Assembly (NCBI GenBank): GCA_041752315.1
Contig: JBGSHJ010000020.1
Coordinates: 62,001 to 126,000 of the forward strand
From: SYFY01 sp041752315
GTDB taxonomy: Bacteria; Pseudomonadota; Gammaproteobacteria; Pseudomonadales; Azotimanducaceae
Length of the DNA: 64,000 nt
Direction: 5' to 3'
Shown here: piece by piece, positions 24,518 to 33,100 of the stretch
How positions within the stretch are numbered: the stretch's first letter is position 1
Layout: the number at the start of each line of letters is the position of its first letter
Notes under the pieces: generated by a model
Told to the model about the DNA's origin: nothing
Database searches by the model: none
What the model saw: only the letters and a program-made list of their open reading frames with translations
Translations under genes and position numbers: made by a program

Positions 24518-24919
24518 ATGCGATCAGTCAAGGTCAAGGACTACATGGCCAGACGGCTGGTGATGCTGAAGCCAGAAACCAGCGCGGTCGAAGCCATGCG
24601 AACGTTCCTCCAGCACGGGATTTCCGGGGCGCCCGTGGTAGGAGAGAAAGGTGATCTGATGGGGGTGTTGTCCGAAGTCGATCTCATGCAGGTAGTGATG
24701 CAGGACAGCTACTACGATGAAAACGCGGGCATCGTGAGCGACTTCATGAAGTTTCCCGTCGAGACGGTCGATGCCAATGAAGACATCTACAGTCTCGCGG
24801 AGCGGTTCATTCGTGAAGGACGCCGACGTTATCCAGTGCTGGAGAATGGTCAGCTGGTCGGCCAGATCAGCCGGCGTGACATACTGCGTGCCGTGGACGA
24901 TTTTTTACTGAAACACTGA
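24518..24919 (+). CDS. Paired CBS-domain protein
   Basis: This 133-aa protein consists of two CBS motifs and little else: residues 5-60 (DYMARRLVMLKPETSAVEAM..GISGAPVVGEKGDLMGVLSEVDLM) and 78-130 (FMKFPVETVDANEDIYSLAERFIREGRRRYPVLENGQLVGQISRRDIL). Such stand-alone pairs bind adenine nucleotides and regulate partner proteins; the partner is unknown. ATG at 24518 follows GGGAG; an in-frame GTG at 24500 is less likely. It is divergent from the thiolase pair and converges on gatB, 4 bases apart. Confidence 0.85.
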   Translation: MRSVKVKDYMARRLVMLKPETSAVEAMRTFLQHGISGAPVVGEKGDLMGVLSEVDLMQVVMQDSYYDENAGIVSDFMKFPVETVDANEDIYSLAERFIREGRRRYPVLENGQLVGQISRRDILRAVDDFLLKH

Positions 24920-24923
24920 CGTT

Positions 24924-26378
24924 TCAGGTGTCGCCCAGCAGGCTCGCCAGCAGTTCGTTGACAGTCCTGGGATTGGCGGTACCTTTGGTTCTTTGCATCA
25001 CCTGACCGACAAAAAATCCCAGCATCCTGGTTTTGCCTGCCTTGAACTGGGCAGCCTGATCGGGGTTGCTGTCGATGACCGCCTGCACGATGCTCGCCAG
25101 GGCAGCCCGATCATCCATCTGCCGCAGACCTGAGCTTTCGATGATCTCATCGACTTCCTGTGGCGCGTTTTCACCTGACTGACGCCAGAGTTTTTCAAAG
25201 ACGGTCTTCGCAGTTTTTGATGACAGCGTGCTGTCACTGATCCGCATGATGAGTTGGGCAAGCTGGCCTGCGGGTACCGGACACCGGGTGATATCGAGTT
25301 CCTTTTCGTTGAGTGCGGCGGACACTTCATTGATAAGCCAGTTGGCGAGGAGTCTGGCATCGGCTCCTGTTTGCACAGCCGCTTCAAAGTAACGCGCCAC
25401 ATCCGGATCTTCAGCGATGGTTGCCGCCAGAGGTTCGGAGAGGGCAAGGCTTTCCATGTAACGCAGCCGACGGCCTGCGGGCAGTTCAGGCATGGACCGT
25501 CGAACGCTTTCGAGAAACGCGGCATCAACCACCACGGGCAGGAGGTCCGGGTCCGGAAAGTAGCGGTAGTCTTCCGAACTTTCCTTCACGCGCATCACTC
25601 TGGTTTCGTTGCGCTCGGCGTCGTACAGCCTGGTCTCCTGGCGAATCTTGCCACCACTCTCGAGAACATCGATCTGTCGTTCGATCTCGTGATTGATGGC
25701 CCGTTCGACAAAGCGAAAGGAGTTTATGTTCTTGGTTTCGGTCCGGACACCGAATGGCGCGGAACCCAGAGGGCGAACGGAGACGTTGGCATCGCAGCGC
25801 ATGCTGCCTTCCTGCAATTGCCCATCGCAGATACCCAGACTGCGCACCAGGAGCCATAACGCACGAAAGTAGGCCGCGGAGTCGGCCGCGCTGCGCAGGT
25901 CCGGTTCGGAAACGACTTCCAGCAGGGGCGTACCTGCGCGATTCAGATCAATGCCGCTTTGCCCGGGTATGGCATCATGGACGGACTTGCCAGCGTCTTC
26001 TTCCAGATGAGCGCGTGTAATGCGAATGCTCTTCGATTCACCCTTCGCATTCTTGAACGACAGTTTGCCCATGCCGACGATCGGGTGAGCAAACTGGCTG
26101 ATCTGGTAGCCCTTCGGCAGATCGGGATAGAAGTAATTCTTCCGTTCGAAGATGCTGGTCTCATGAATTTCTGCATCGATGGCGAGGCCAAACATCACCG
26201 CCATGCGGACGGCTTCGGCGTTCAGCACCGGTAGTGTTCCGGGAAAGCCCAGGTCAACGGGGCAGGCCTGAACATTCGGTGCTGCACCGAATGCGGTTGG
26301 TGCGGCAGAAAAAATCTTGCTGCGCGTTGCCAGTTGCACATGCACTTCCAGGCCAATGACTGCTTCCCACTGAGTCAC
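24924..26378 (-). CDS. gatB: Asp/Glu-tRNA amidotransferase subunit B
   Basis: This 484-aa subunit of GatCAB phosphorylates mischarged Glu-tRNA(Gln) or Asp-tRNA(Asn) for transamidation. It opens WEAVIGLEVHVQLATRSKIFS and carries YFYPDLPKGYQISQ, FNRAGTPLLEVVSEPD-like (DLNRAGTPLLEVVSEPD), and EGSMRCDANVSVRP. The C-terminal YqeY-like tail ends in KGTANPRTVNELLASLL. The GTG at 26378 overlaps the gatA stop by 4 bases; the longer in-frame reading upstream lies within gatA. Confidence 0.96.
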   Translation of the reverse strand: MTQWEAVIGLEVHVQLATRSKIFSAAPTAFGAAPNVQACPVDLGFPGTLPVLNAEAVRMAVMFGLAIDAEIHETSIFERKNYFYPDLPKGYQISQFAHPIVGMGKLSFKNAKGESKSIRITRAHLEEDAGKSVHDAIPGQSGIDLNRAGTPLLEVVSEPDLRSAADSAAYFRALWLLVRSLGICDGQLQEGSMRCDANVSVRPLGSAPFGVRTETKNINSFRFVERAINHEIERQIDVLESGGKIRQETRLYDAERNETRVMRVKESSEDYRYFPDPDLLPVVVDAAFLESVRRSMPELPAGRRLRYMESLALSEPLAATIAEDPDVARYFEAAVQTGADARLLANWLINEVSAALNEKELDITRCPVPAGQLAQLIMRISDSTLSSKTAKTVFEKLWRQSGENAPQEVDEIIESSGLRQMDDRAALASIVQAVIDSNPDQAAQFKAGKTRMLGFFVGQVMQRTKGTANPRTVNELLASLLGDT

Positions 26379-27847
26379 TGGAACGCCTCCGGGTGGTGCT
26401 GGTGCCATGGTGTCACCTGCTGGTAGGCCATGCCTGCGGCAAGCAGCAGATCCTCGCGAAAATGTGGTGCGATCAACTGCAAACCAAATGGCAGCCCCGA
26501 GAGTTCGCCACAGGGAATCGTCAACGCTGGCAGTCCGGCAAGACTGATGGGTACGGTGTAGATGTCCTGTTGATACATCGCCACCGGGTCCTGTGTCAGT
26601 TCATTGCGCTTGAACGCAGGTCCCGGAGTGGTCGGTGCCAGCAGGATATCCACATCATTGAAAGCGGCAAGAAAGTCCTGCTGGATGAGCCGTCTGATCC
26701 GCTGGGCTTTCTGGTAGTAGGCTTCATAGTAACCGACCGACAACGCATAGGTACCCGTCAGGATTCTGCGTTTGACTTCCGCTCCAAACCCTTCCGAACG
26801 GGATTTTACGTACACTTCCCGCAGGTTCGTTGCCGAGGTGGCACGATGACCGAACCTCAATCCATCAAAACGTGAAAGGTTGGCAGAAGCTTCCGCTCCG
26901 GAGAGCACGTAATAGGCGGGGATCGCGGCATCCGTGTGGGGCAAAGTCACCTCTCGGACCCCAAAGCCCAGGCGTTCGAATTCAACCCGGGCCGCATCCA
27001 GCAATGCTGCACCTTCGCCAAGGTGTTCAAAGTACTCTCGTGGCAGACCGATGGTCATGGAATTCTGCGGAAGTGTGGGAAGAACCCCATGTTTGAGCGC
27101 TGCGAACCACGGTTCGTTGACATCGACACTCGTCGAGTCGGCAGGATCGAATCCACCCATGAAGCCGAGCAGAACCGCCAAGTCTTCAACCGAGCGAGCC
27201 ATCGGACCACCCTGATCCAGGCTGGAAGCAAACGCAATCATGCCGTAACGCGACACGCGTCCGTAGGTCGGCTTCAACCCGGCAATACCACAGAAAGAAG
27301 CGGGCTGGCGTATTGATCCGCCGGTGTCGGTGCCGAGCGCCCAGGGCGAAAGATCTGCAGCCACCGCCGCTGCACTGCCACCGGAAGAGCCACCAGGCAC
27401 GTGTCGTGTTTCCCATGGATTGGAGACAGCCCCGTAACTCGACGATTCGTTGCTCGACCCCATGGCAAACTCGTCCATGTTGGTCTTGCCGAGAATGACT
27501 GCACCTGCGTCGGCCAGTCGCGCGGTGACCGTGGATTCGTAGGGAGCGATGAAGTTGCCCAGCATTCGCGAACCGCAGGTCGTGAGTATTCCCTGAGTAC
27601 AGAAAATGTCCTTGCAGGCGTAGGGAAGTCCTGTAATCGGTCCTGCTTCACCGCGTCGACGACTTGCATCGGCAGCATGCGCCGCCCTCAAAGCTTCGTC
27701 TTTGGTTACCGTGATGAATGCATTCAAGGAAGGATTGTGGGCCTCGATTCGTCGCAGATAGTGTTGTGTCAGTTCAACACTCGACAAGTTTCCTGCCGCC
27801 AGCTGGCGGCTGAGTTCCGTTGCCGATGGGAAAGAGAGATCGGTCAT
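26375..27847 (-). CDS. gatA: Asp/Glu-tRNA amidotransferase subunit A
   Basis: This 490-aa amidase-signature enzyme releases ammonia from glutamine for the transamidation. The Ser-cisSer-Lys triad is evident in GLPYACKDIF (Lys), VPGGSSGGSAAAVAAD and LGTDTGGSIRQPASFCG. The chosen ATG at 27847 (MTDLSFPSATELSRQL) matches the usual N-terminus. Reading further upstream in frame goes through the 18-bp repeat and yields an Arg/Leu-rich artefact. A gap of about 150 bases, unusually long for this operon, separates it from gatC. Confidence 0.96.
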   Translation of the reverse strand: MTDLSFPSATELSRQLAAGNLSSVELTQHYLRRIEAHNPSLNAFITVTKDEALRAAHAADASRRRGEAGPITGLPYACKDIFCTQGILTTCGSRMLGNFIAPYESTVTARLADAGAVILGKTNMDEFAMGSSNESSSYGAVSNPWETRHVPGGSSGGSAAAVAADLSPWALGTDTGGSIRQPASFCGIAGLKPTYGRVSRYGMIAFASSLDQGGPMARSVEDLAVLLGFMGGFDPADSTSVDVNEPWFAALKHGVLPTLPQNSMTIGLPREYFEHLGEGAALLDAARVEFERLGFGVREVTLPHTDAAIPAYYVLSGAEASANLSRFDGLRFGHRATSATNLREVYVKSRSEGFGAEVKRRILTGTYALSVGYYEAYYQKAQRIRRLIQQDFLAAFNDVDILLAPTTPGPAFKRNELTQDPVAMYQQDIYTVPISLAGLPALTIPCGELSGLPFGLQLIAPHFREDLLLAAGMAYQQVTPWHQHHPEAFQ

Positions 27848-27906
27848 TGATGGCGGGCTCAATTCAATTGACACGTTTTCAGGATTGGATCGACCGGTCC
27901 GTAGTT

Positions 27907-28014
27907 GATCAAGCGAGCGCAAGCGATCTGGCAAGCGCAAGCGATCAAGCAAGCGCAAGCGATCAAGCAAGCGAACGCGATCTGGCAAGCGTACGCGATC
28001 ACGCAAGCACACGC
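27907..28014. repeat. Six tandem 18-bp repeats between gatC and gatA
   Basis: Six units of exactly 18 bases occur back to back. The plus-strand consensus is GATCAAGCAAGCGCAAGC, and units differ at 1-5 positions. The unit nearest gatC overlaps its last codons and stop (gatC ends at 27999), so the array looks like successive duplication of the gatC 3' terminus toward gatA. In the gatC frame several copies retain a TGA, since 18 is a multiple of 3. Confidence 0.9.
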
Positions 28015-28280
28015 GGAACGACGTAATAACCGTCATGGACACTGGAAGTCGTGCTCTGCATGAGGTCGCGGTCGATCGTTGGATCAGCAGTGTCCTCGCG
28101 CAATCGCTGTCGCGCATCCAGCGGATTGGCCATTGGCAGCACACCTTCCGTGTTGATCGCCTGCATCTGGTCGATCATTTTGATGATGCGTTCCAGATCG
28201 TGTGCAGCGAGCGCGCGCTCGGTCGCTGGCAGTTCCAGGGCGGCCAGGGAAAGCAGATGATCGAGATCGATGGCAGGCAT
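27999..28280 (-). CDS. gatC: Asp/Glu-tRNA amidotransferase subunit C
   Basis: This 93-aa small subunit wraps around GatA and GatB to stabilise the complex. Landmarks are HLLSLAALELPATE, IIKMIDQMQAINTEGVLPMANPLDARQRLRED and the C-terminal GYYVVPRVLA, which corresponds to the usual Y-x-VP-K/R-V ending. The ATG at 28280 gives the family length. The last codons and stop lie inside the first unit of an 18-bp tandem repeat. It is divergent from mreB. Confidence 0.94.
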   Translation of the reverse strand: MPAIDLDHLLSLAALELPATERALAAHDLERIIKMIDQMQAINTEGVLPMANPLDARQRLREDTADPTIDRDLMQSTTSSVHDGYYVVPRVLA

Positions 28281-28317
28281 GCGCGAGGGACTGTAAAAAA
28301 CGGGCCGGAAAGCCTAA

Positions 28318-28346
28318 TTGATTGAAACTGGTTTGGCCATTAGAGT
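28318..28346 (+). promoter_or_regulatory. Candidate sigma-70 promoter for mreB
   Basis: TTGATT (28318-28323) and TAGAGT (28341-28346) are separated by 17 bases in the gatC/mreB divergent gap. This would leave an 80-base leader before mreB. The match is moderate. Confidence 0.4.
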
Positions 28347-28430
28347 TGCGCACGCCAACCGGCTTTGCACCCCCTTCGCTGCAGTAGTTCACTCCGGACT
28401 CGAAAGCGGCAAACGAGCGACAGCACAATC

Positions 28431-29471
28431 ATGTTCAAGTTCATTCGCGGGTTGTTCTCGCGTGATATCGCCATCGACCTTGGTACTGCCAATACGCTCA
28501 TCTACGTGCGCAACCAGGGCATCGTACTGAACGAACCCTCGGTGGTTGCGATTCGTACGCAGGGCAATCAGAAGACGGTTGCAGCAGTAGGCCTGGATGC
28601 CAAGCGGATGCTCGGCCGAACGCCCGGCAACATCACTGCCATCCGACCCCTCCGGGATGGCGTCATCGCCGACTTCCTGGTGACGGAAAAAATGCTGAAG
28701 TACTTCATCGCCAAGGTGCACGAAAACTCGTTCATCCGGCCGAGTCCGCGCGTTCTGGTAGGTGTGCCCTGCAAGTCGACTGAGGTGGAGCGACGTGCCA
28801 TTCGTGAGAGTGCACTGTCTGCCGGCGCTCGGGATGTCCGGCTGATCGAGGAGCCCATGGCCGCAGCGATTGGTGCAGGTCTGCCTGTGCACGAGGCGAT
28901 TGGTACGATGGTTGTCGACATCGGTGGCGGTACCACGGAAATCGCCATCATCTCGCTGAACGGCGTTGTTTATTCCGACACCATACGGGTGGGTGGCGAT
29001 CGTTTTGATGAGGCGATTGTTGCCTATGTGCGACGCAGCCAGGGCAGTCTGATCGGTGAAGCAACTGCAGAGCGGATCAAACAGGAGATCGGCGCAGCCT
29101 ACCCACAGAAGGATGTTCTCGAGATCGATGTGCGGGGCCGTAACCTGGCCGAAGGTGTCCCGCGCTCGTTCACGCTCAACAGCAATGAAATCCTGGAAGC
29201 GCTCCAGGAGCCATTGTCGATGATCGTCCAGGGTGTCAAATCCGCACTCGAACAATGTCCACCGGAGCTCGCCTCAGATATCGCGGAGACCGGTTTTGTG
29301 CTGACCGGTGGCGGGGCATTGCTGCGCGATCTTGATACCCTGCTTTCCGAAGAGACCGGGTTGCCGGTCATCGTTGCAGAAGATCCGCTGACCTGTGTTG
29401 CCCGTGGTGGCGGCAAAGCGCTGGAAATGATGGAACAGCTGGGTAACTCAAACCTGTTCTCCGGCGAGTAA
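28431..29471 (+). CDS. mreB: Rod-shape-determining actin homologue MreB
   Basis: This 346-aa protein has the actin-fold phosphate loops: IAIDLGTANTLIYV at the N-terminus, VVDIGGGTTEIAIIS (phosphate 2) and VLTGGGALLRDLD (adenosine loop). MreB polymerises on the inner membrane and positions the elongation peptidoglycan synthases. ATG at 28431 gives FKFIRGLFSRD, the amphipathic membrane-binding N-terminus of gammaproteobacterial MreB. It leads the mreBCD-maf-rng-yhdP-tldD run. Confidence 0.97.
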   Translation: MFKFIRGLFSRDIAIDLGTANTLIYVRNQGIVLNEPSVVAIRTQGNQKTVAAVGLDAKRMLGRTPGNITAIRPLRDGVIADFLVTEKMLKYFIAKVHENSFIRPSPRVLVGVPCKSTEVERRAIRESALSAGARDVRLIEEPMAAAIGAGLPVHEAIGTMVVDIGGGTTEIAIISLNGVVYSDTIRVGGDRFDEAIVAYVRRSQGSLIGEATAERIKQEIGAAYPQKDVLEIDVRGRNLAEGVPRSFTLNSNEILEALQEPLSMIVQGVKSALEQCPPELASDIAETGFVLTGGGALLRDLDTLLSEETGLPVIVAEDPLTCVARGGGKALEMMEQLGNSNLFSGE

Positions 29472-29518
29472 CGTCCAGGCGATGGTGATCGCTGCATCGA
29501 ACCGCTGCGGAGGTCAAC

Positions 29519-30466
29519 ATTAAGGCACTTTTTGTCCGTGAGTCCGGAGCAGGGTATCTGCTGCTGGCTCTGGTCATTGTCTCGATGCTGATGATTGGCC
29601 TTGCCCAGGCGACCCGTTTGCTTGATCCCGTCCGAGGTTGGCTGTTGACACTGCTGACGCCGGTGACCGTGATTGCCGAATCCCCCTGGCTGCTTGGTCG
29701 CAGACTGTCGCAGACCATGGCCACGCGCGATCAGATCGTCGAACGGAACGGAGTTCTCGAGCGCGAGAACCTTGAACTTTCACATCTGGCTCAACAATAC
29801 CGTGTGTTGAGGGCAGAGAATGACCGATTGCTTGCGCTGGTAGGAAGTCGTGCACGGTTACCGGCCGAGGTGCTGGCTGCGGAAATCATCGGCGTCGTTC
29901 CGACAGTCAATACCCTGCAGGTCATCCTTGACAAGGGTGTGGACGCCGGAGTCGTTGAAGGCAGCGCGGTCATCGACTCGGAAGGTCTGTTCGGACAGGT
30001 CATTGAGCTCGGTCAGTATACGAGCCGGGTTCTGCTGGTCGCGGACAAGGACCATGCGGTTCCGGTCGAGATCAATCGAAATGCAGTGCGCAGTGTCGCC
30101 GGTGGCAGTGGTCGTATCGACAGGCTCGAACTCGAGTTTGTTCCAGTGACCACTGATATCAAGCCGGGCGATCTGCTGGTGACCTCGGGGCTGGGTGGGC
30201 GTTTCCCTCGCGGCTATCCGGTTGGCACCGTGCAAGACGTGATCATCGATCCGAATGCCAGCTTTGCAGTCGTCAACGTGTTGCCTGCAGCCCAGCTGGA
30301 TCGCTCGCGCCATGTGCTGGTGGTTGTAGGTGAACCGACACCCGACTCGCAGGCCTCGCTGCGTTCGGGTGAGATAGGGATTGCCGGGACAAAACCTTCC
30401 CCCCAACCGGCTGCGGCAGCGAACAGTGGGCCGGTTTCAACTGAAGCCCCGGGGAGCCTGGAATGA
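29519..30466 (+). CDS. mreC: Rod-shape-determining protein MreC (ATT start)
   Basis: This 315-aa protein has an N-terminal membrane anchor (YLLLALVIVSMLMIGLA), a coiled coil (about 65-100, ERNGVLERENLELSHLAQQYRVLRAENDRLLAL) and a periplasmic beta domain (VISDKG-like VIDSEGLFGQVIEL, DLLVTSGLGGRFPRGYPVG). The first in-frame ATG is at 29579, but using it cuts into the membrane helix. An ATT at 29519, six bases after GGAGG at 29509-29513, gives KALFVRESGAG, the expected MreC N-terminus. No in-frame ATG, GTG or TTG lies between the upstream TGA at 29486 and 29579. The stop overlaps the mreD ATG. Confidence 0.92.
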   Translation: MKALFVRESGAGYLLLALVIVSMLMIGLAQATRLLDPVRGWLLTLLTPVTVIAESPWLLGRRLSQTMATRDQIVERNGVLERENLELSHLAQQYRVLRAENDRLLALVGSRARLPAEVLAAEIIGVVPTVNTLQVILDKGVDAGVVEGSAVIDSEGLFGQVIELGQYTSRVLLVADKDHAVPVEINRNAVRSVAGGSGRIDRLELEFVPVTTDIKPGDLLVTSGLGGRFPRGYPVGTVQDVIIDPNASFAVVNVLPAAQLDRSRHVLVVVGEPTPDSQASLRSGEIGIAGTKPSPQPAAAANSGPVSTEAPGSLE

Positions 30467-30957
30467 ACCCGTTCCGAGGTGGCTGGTTCATTGCGCTGAC
30501 CCTTTTTGTTGCGCTGGTATTGACCGTGCTGCATCTGCCGGAGTGGCTTCCACAATGGCTGGGCTGGTTCCGCCCCCACTGGACGGTCGTGTTTGTCTTC
30601 TTCTGGGTACTGCATCTCCCACACCGACTCGGGTTGATCTGGGCCTGGGTATTGGGGCTGCTGGTTGATGGTTTGCTTGCCGATCCCCTGGGAGTCAATG
30701 CGATGATTCTTGCAGGGGTGACCTATGTCACCTGGAACCTCTACGAACGGCTGCGCATGTACTCCCTTCTCCAGCAGTGTGTTGTCGTGTTCGGGCTGGC
30801 GGGGCTTGCCGAACTGGTTCGCGCCATCATCCACCTTGTCCTGACCGGTCGGGAGCTGTCGGTCGGGATCCTGGCCTGTGCTGTCGTCAGTGCCCTGGTC
30901 TGGCCCTTTGCCAACGCGGTATTGCAACGGTTGCAACAGCAGTTCCGTGTAGAGTAG
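30463..30957 (+). CDS. mreD: Rod-shape-determining protein MreD
   Basis: This 164-aa integral membrane protein has five or six helices (FIALTLFVALVLTVLHL, WTVVFVFFWVLHLP, GLIWAWVLGLLVDGLLADPLGVNAM, then two more). The motif WVLGLLVDGLLADPLG is typical of MreD, which is part of the elongasome with MreB, MreC and RodA. ATG overlaps the mreC stop (ATGA), so translation is coupled. Confidence 0.95.
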   Translation: MNPFRGGWFIALTLFVALVLTVLHLPEWLPQWLGWFRPHWTVVFVFFWVLHLPHRLGLIWAWVLGLLVDGLLADPLGVNAMILAGVTYVTWNLYERLRMYSLLQQCVVVFGLAGLAELVRAIIHLVLTGRELSVGILACAVVSALVWPFANAVLQRLQQQFRVE

Positions 30958-31015
30958 GACGTACCACGGCGTATGAAAGAACCCTGTGCGGTCGCGACCT
31001 GGATTTGACCAACCC

Positions 31016-31609
31016 ATGATCAACCTCGTACTGGCATCGAGCTCACCGCGACGTGCGCAGCTGCTGCGACAACTGAAGGTTGAATTTTCCGTGCAGGTTG
31101 CAGAGGTCGATGAAACACCGTTACCGGAGGAACGTGCTGAACCCTACGTGGCTCGACTGGCCAAAGCCAAAGCACTTGCCGTGCTGCCACGGGTGGCGGG
31201 TGACACGCTGGTACTCGGTGCCGATACGGTTGTGAAATGCATGGGGCAGTTGCTGACAAAGCCGGTAGATGCCGACGACAATCGCCGGTTGCTGGAACAA
31301 CTGTCGGGCCGTTCTCACGAAGTGTTTACCGGCCTCTGTGTCGCGAGCAACTCCCGCAGTCTGACTGAAGTCGTTCGCACCGAGGTCGAGTTTTTCGAGA
31401 TTGACGAAACTTCGGTGCGCGGCTATGTAGAGTGCGGGGAAGGTCGTGACAAGGCTGGCGGGTACGCGATCCAGGGAATTGGTGGAATATTCGTCAAACG
31501 GCTGGTCGGGAGTTACAGTGCTGTGGTCGGGTTGCCACTAGCGGAGACAGAGTCGTTGTTGCGCAGGTTCGGGATGGACACTTGGCGGTATCGTCTGCAT
31601 GAAGTCTGA
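31016..31609 (+). CDS. maf: Maf-family nucleotide pyrophosphatase
   Basis: This 197-aa enzyme hydrolyses non-canonical or canonical nucleoside triphosphates to monophosphates; the YhdE-type members act on dTTP and UTP. Landmarks are LVLASSSPRRAQLL at the N-terminus, the catalytic Asp in VLGADTVV, and GRDKAGGYAIQGIGGIFVKRLVGSYSAVVGLPLAE. It lies between mreD and rng as in many gammaproteobacteria and overlaps rng by 11 bases. Confidence 0.94.
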   Translation: MINLVLASSSPRRAQLLRQLKVEFSVQVAEVDETPLPEERAEPYVARLAKAKALAVLPRVAGDTLVLGADTVVKCMGQLLTKPVDADDNRRLLEQLSGRSHEVFTGLCVASNSRSLTEVVRTEVEFFEIDETSVRGYVECGEGRDKAGGYAIQGIGGIFVKRLVGSYSAVVGLPLAETESLLRRFGMDTWRYRLHEV

Positions 31610-33092
31610 ACTGCTGATCAACGTCACGCCGTTCGAAACTCGCGTTGCGCTGGTGCTCGACGGACTCCTTCACGATCTCCAGATTGCCCGGGCAAGTGGG
31701 GGCAGTCTGACCGGGAATATCTATCTTGGTCGGGTTGAACGGATACTGCCCGGTATGCAGGCGGCGTTTGTGAACGTGGGGCTGGAGCGCCCAGGTTTTC
31801 TGCATGCACGCGATATCGCCAGGCGCCCGGAAGATGACCGGACCAGGGAGCCCGACATCCGCGAGTGCCTGCATGAAGGCCAGAAATTGCTGGTGCAGAT
31901 CAGCAAGGATTCGATATCCACCAAGGGAGCGAGGCTCACTACCGATATTGCCATTGCTTCCCGGTTTGCAGTGCTGATGCCCTTCGATACTCATGTCGGG
32001 ATCTCCCAGAGAATTGAAGATGCCGTGGAGCGGGATCGTCTGCGTTCGCTGATCGATGGCATTCGCGCCCAGCATGCGATCGGCATGGGTGTTATTGCCA
32101 GAACCGTCGCCGAAGGGGTTGATGCGCAGCATCTGGAAACAGATCTGGTCTATCTCGCTCGGGTCTGGGAGCGACTGCAGCTACTCAGTTCGGAATCATC
32201 CTGTCCATCGCGGGTCTACGAGGAACTACCGATCCAGATTCGCGCGATGCGCGATATCGTTCCTCCGGATATTGAAGGCATCACCATTGATGATCAGGAC
32301 ACCTATGATCGGGTTCGCCGGTTTGTTGATGAATTTTCGCCGGAATTTTCCGATCGGGTACTGCGATACGCGGAAGCGCGACCGCTTTATGAGCGGTTTG
32401 GCATTGAGGATGAAATCAGACGGGCAATGGACGCCAAGGTGCCGTTGCGTTGTGGTGGTTCACTGATCATCGAACAGACCGAGGCGATGATCACGATTGA
32501 TGTCAACACCGGCGCCAACCTGGGTTCGAAATCTCTTGAAGACACCGTCTTTCGCACCAACCTCGAGGCTGCACAGTCCATACCCCGCCACCTGCGGCTC
32601 CGCAATCTGGGCGGAATTGTCATCATCGATTTCATTGACATGCTGGACGAAGAACATCGGCGACAGGTGCTGCGCACCCTGGAAAAAGCCTGTGAAGGGG
32701 ATTCGGCTCGAACTCGCATCGGTGGATATTCCGCATTCGGATTGGTCCAGATGAGTCGGAAGCGAACACGTGAGTCGCTGGCGCAACAGCTTTGCGAACC
32801 GTGCCGGTCATGTGGTGGGACAGGCAAGGTCAAGTCTTCCGAGTCTACATGTGTGGAAATTCTGCGCAGTATCATGGACCACGCGCGCCATATCGGTCCT
32901 GCAAAGGACTGCGTCGATTACATCGTCCGTGCCAATCAGCTCGTCGTCGACCGGCTTCTGGAAGAAGATGCGCAACTCCTGTCAACCTTGTCCTGCGAAA
33001 TCGAGCGGGTGGTCCGGTTGCAGGTGGAGCCGTGTTATGCGGCTGGTCAGTTTGACCTGGTGTGTATTCCGGTAAGCCACTCACTTCGGTGA
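31599..33092 (+). CDS. rng: Ribonuclease G
   Basis: This 497-aa endoribonuclease of the RNase E/G family matures the 5' end of 16S rRNA and cuts some mRNAs. It has an N-terminal S1 domain (about 37-125: GNIYLGRVERILPGMQAAFVNVGLERPGFLHARDI), the catalytic carboxylates in MITIDVNTGANLGSKSLEDT and GGIVIIDFIDML, and the zinc link CEPCRSCGGTG. It lacks the long disordered tail of RNase E and so fits RNase G in size. Confidence 0.96.
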   Translation: MKSELLINVTPFETRVALVLDGLLHDLQIARASGGSLTGNIYLGRVERILPGMQAAFVNVGLERPGFLHARDIARRPEDDRTREPDIRECLHEGQKLLVQISKDSISTKGARLTTDIAIASRFAVLMPFDTHVGISQRIEDAVERDRLRSLIDGIRAQHAIGMGVIARTVAEGVDAQHLETDLVYLARVWERLQLLSSESSCPSRVYEELPIQIRAMRDIVPPDIEGITIDDQDTYDRVRRFVDEFSPEFSDRVLRYAEARPLYERFGIEDEIRRAMDAKVPLRCGGSLIIEQTEAMITIDVNTGANLGSKSLEDTVFRTNLEAAQSIPRHLRLRNLGGIVIIDFIDMLDEEHRRQVLRTLEKACEGDSARTRIGGYSAFGLVQMSRKRTRESLAQQLCEPCRSCGGTGKVKSSESTCVEILRSIMDHARHIGPAKDCVDYIVRANQLVVDRLLEEDAQLLSTLSCEIERVVRLQVEPCYAAGQFDLVCIPVSHSLR

Positions 33093-33100
33093 GGGATGCG

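Noticed and set aside
27820..28026. Plus-strand open frame with hexapeptide repeats of the DQASAS type
   Set aside because: It is a by-product of the 18-bp tandem repeat in a gap between minus-strand genes, without homology or a start signal.
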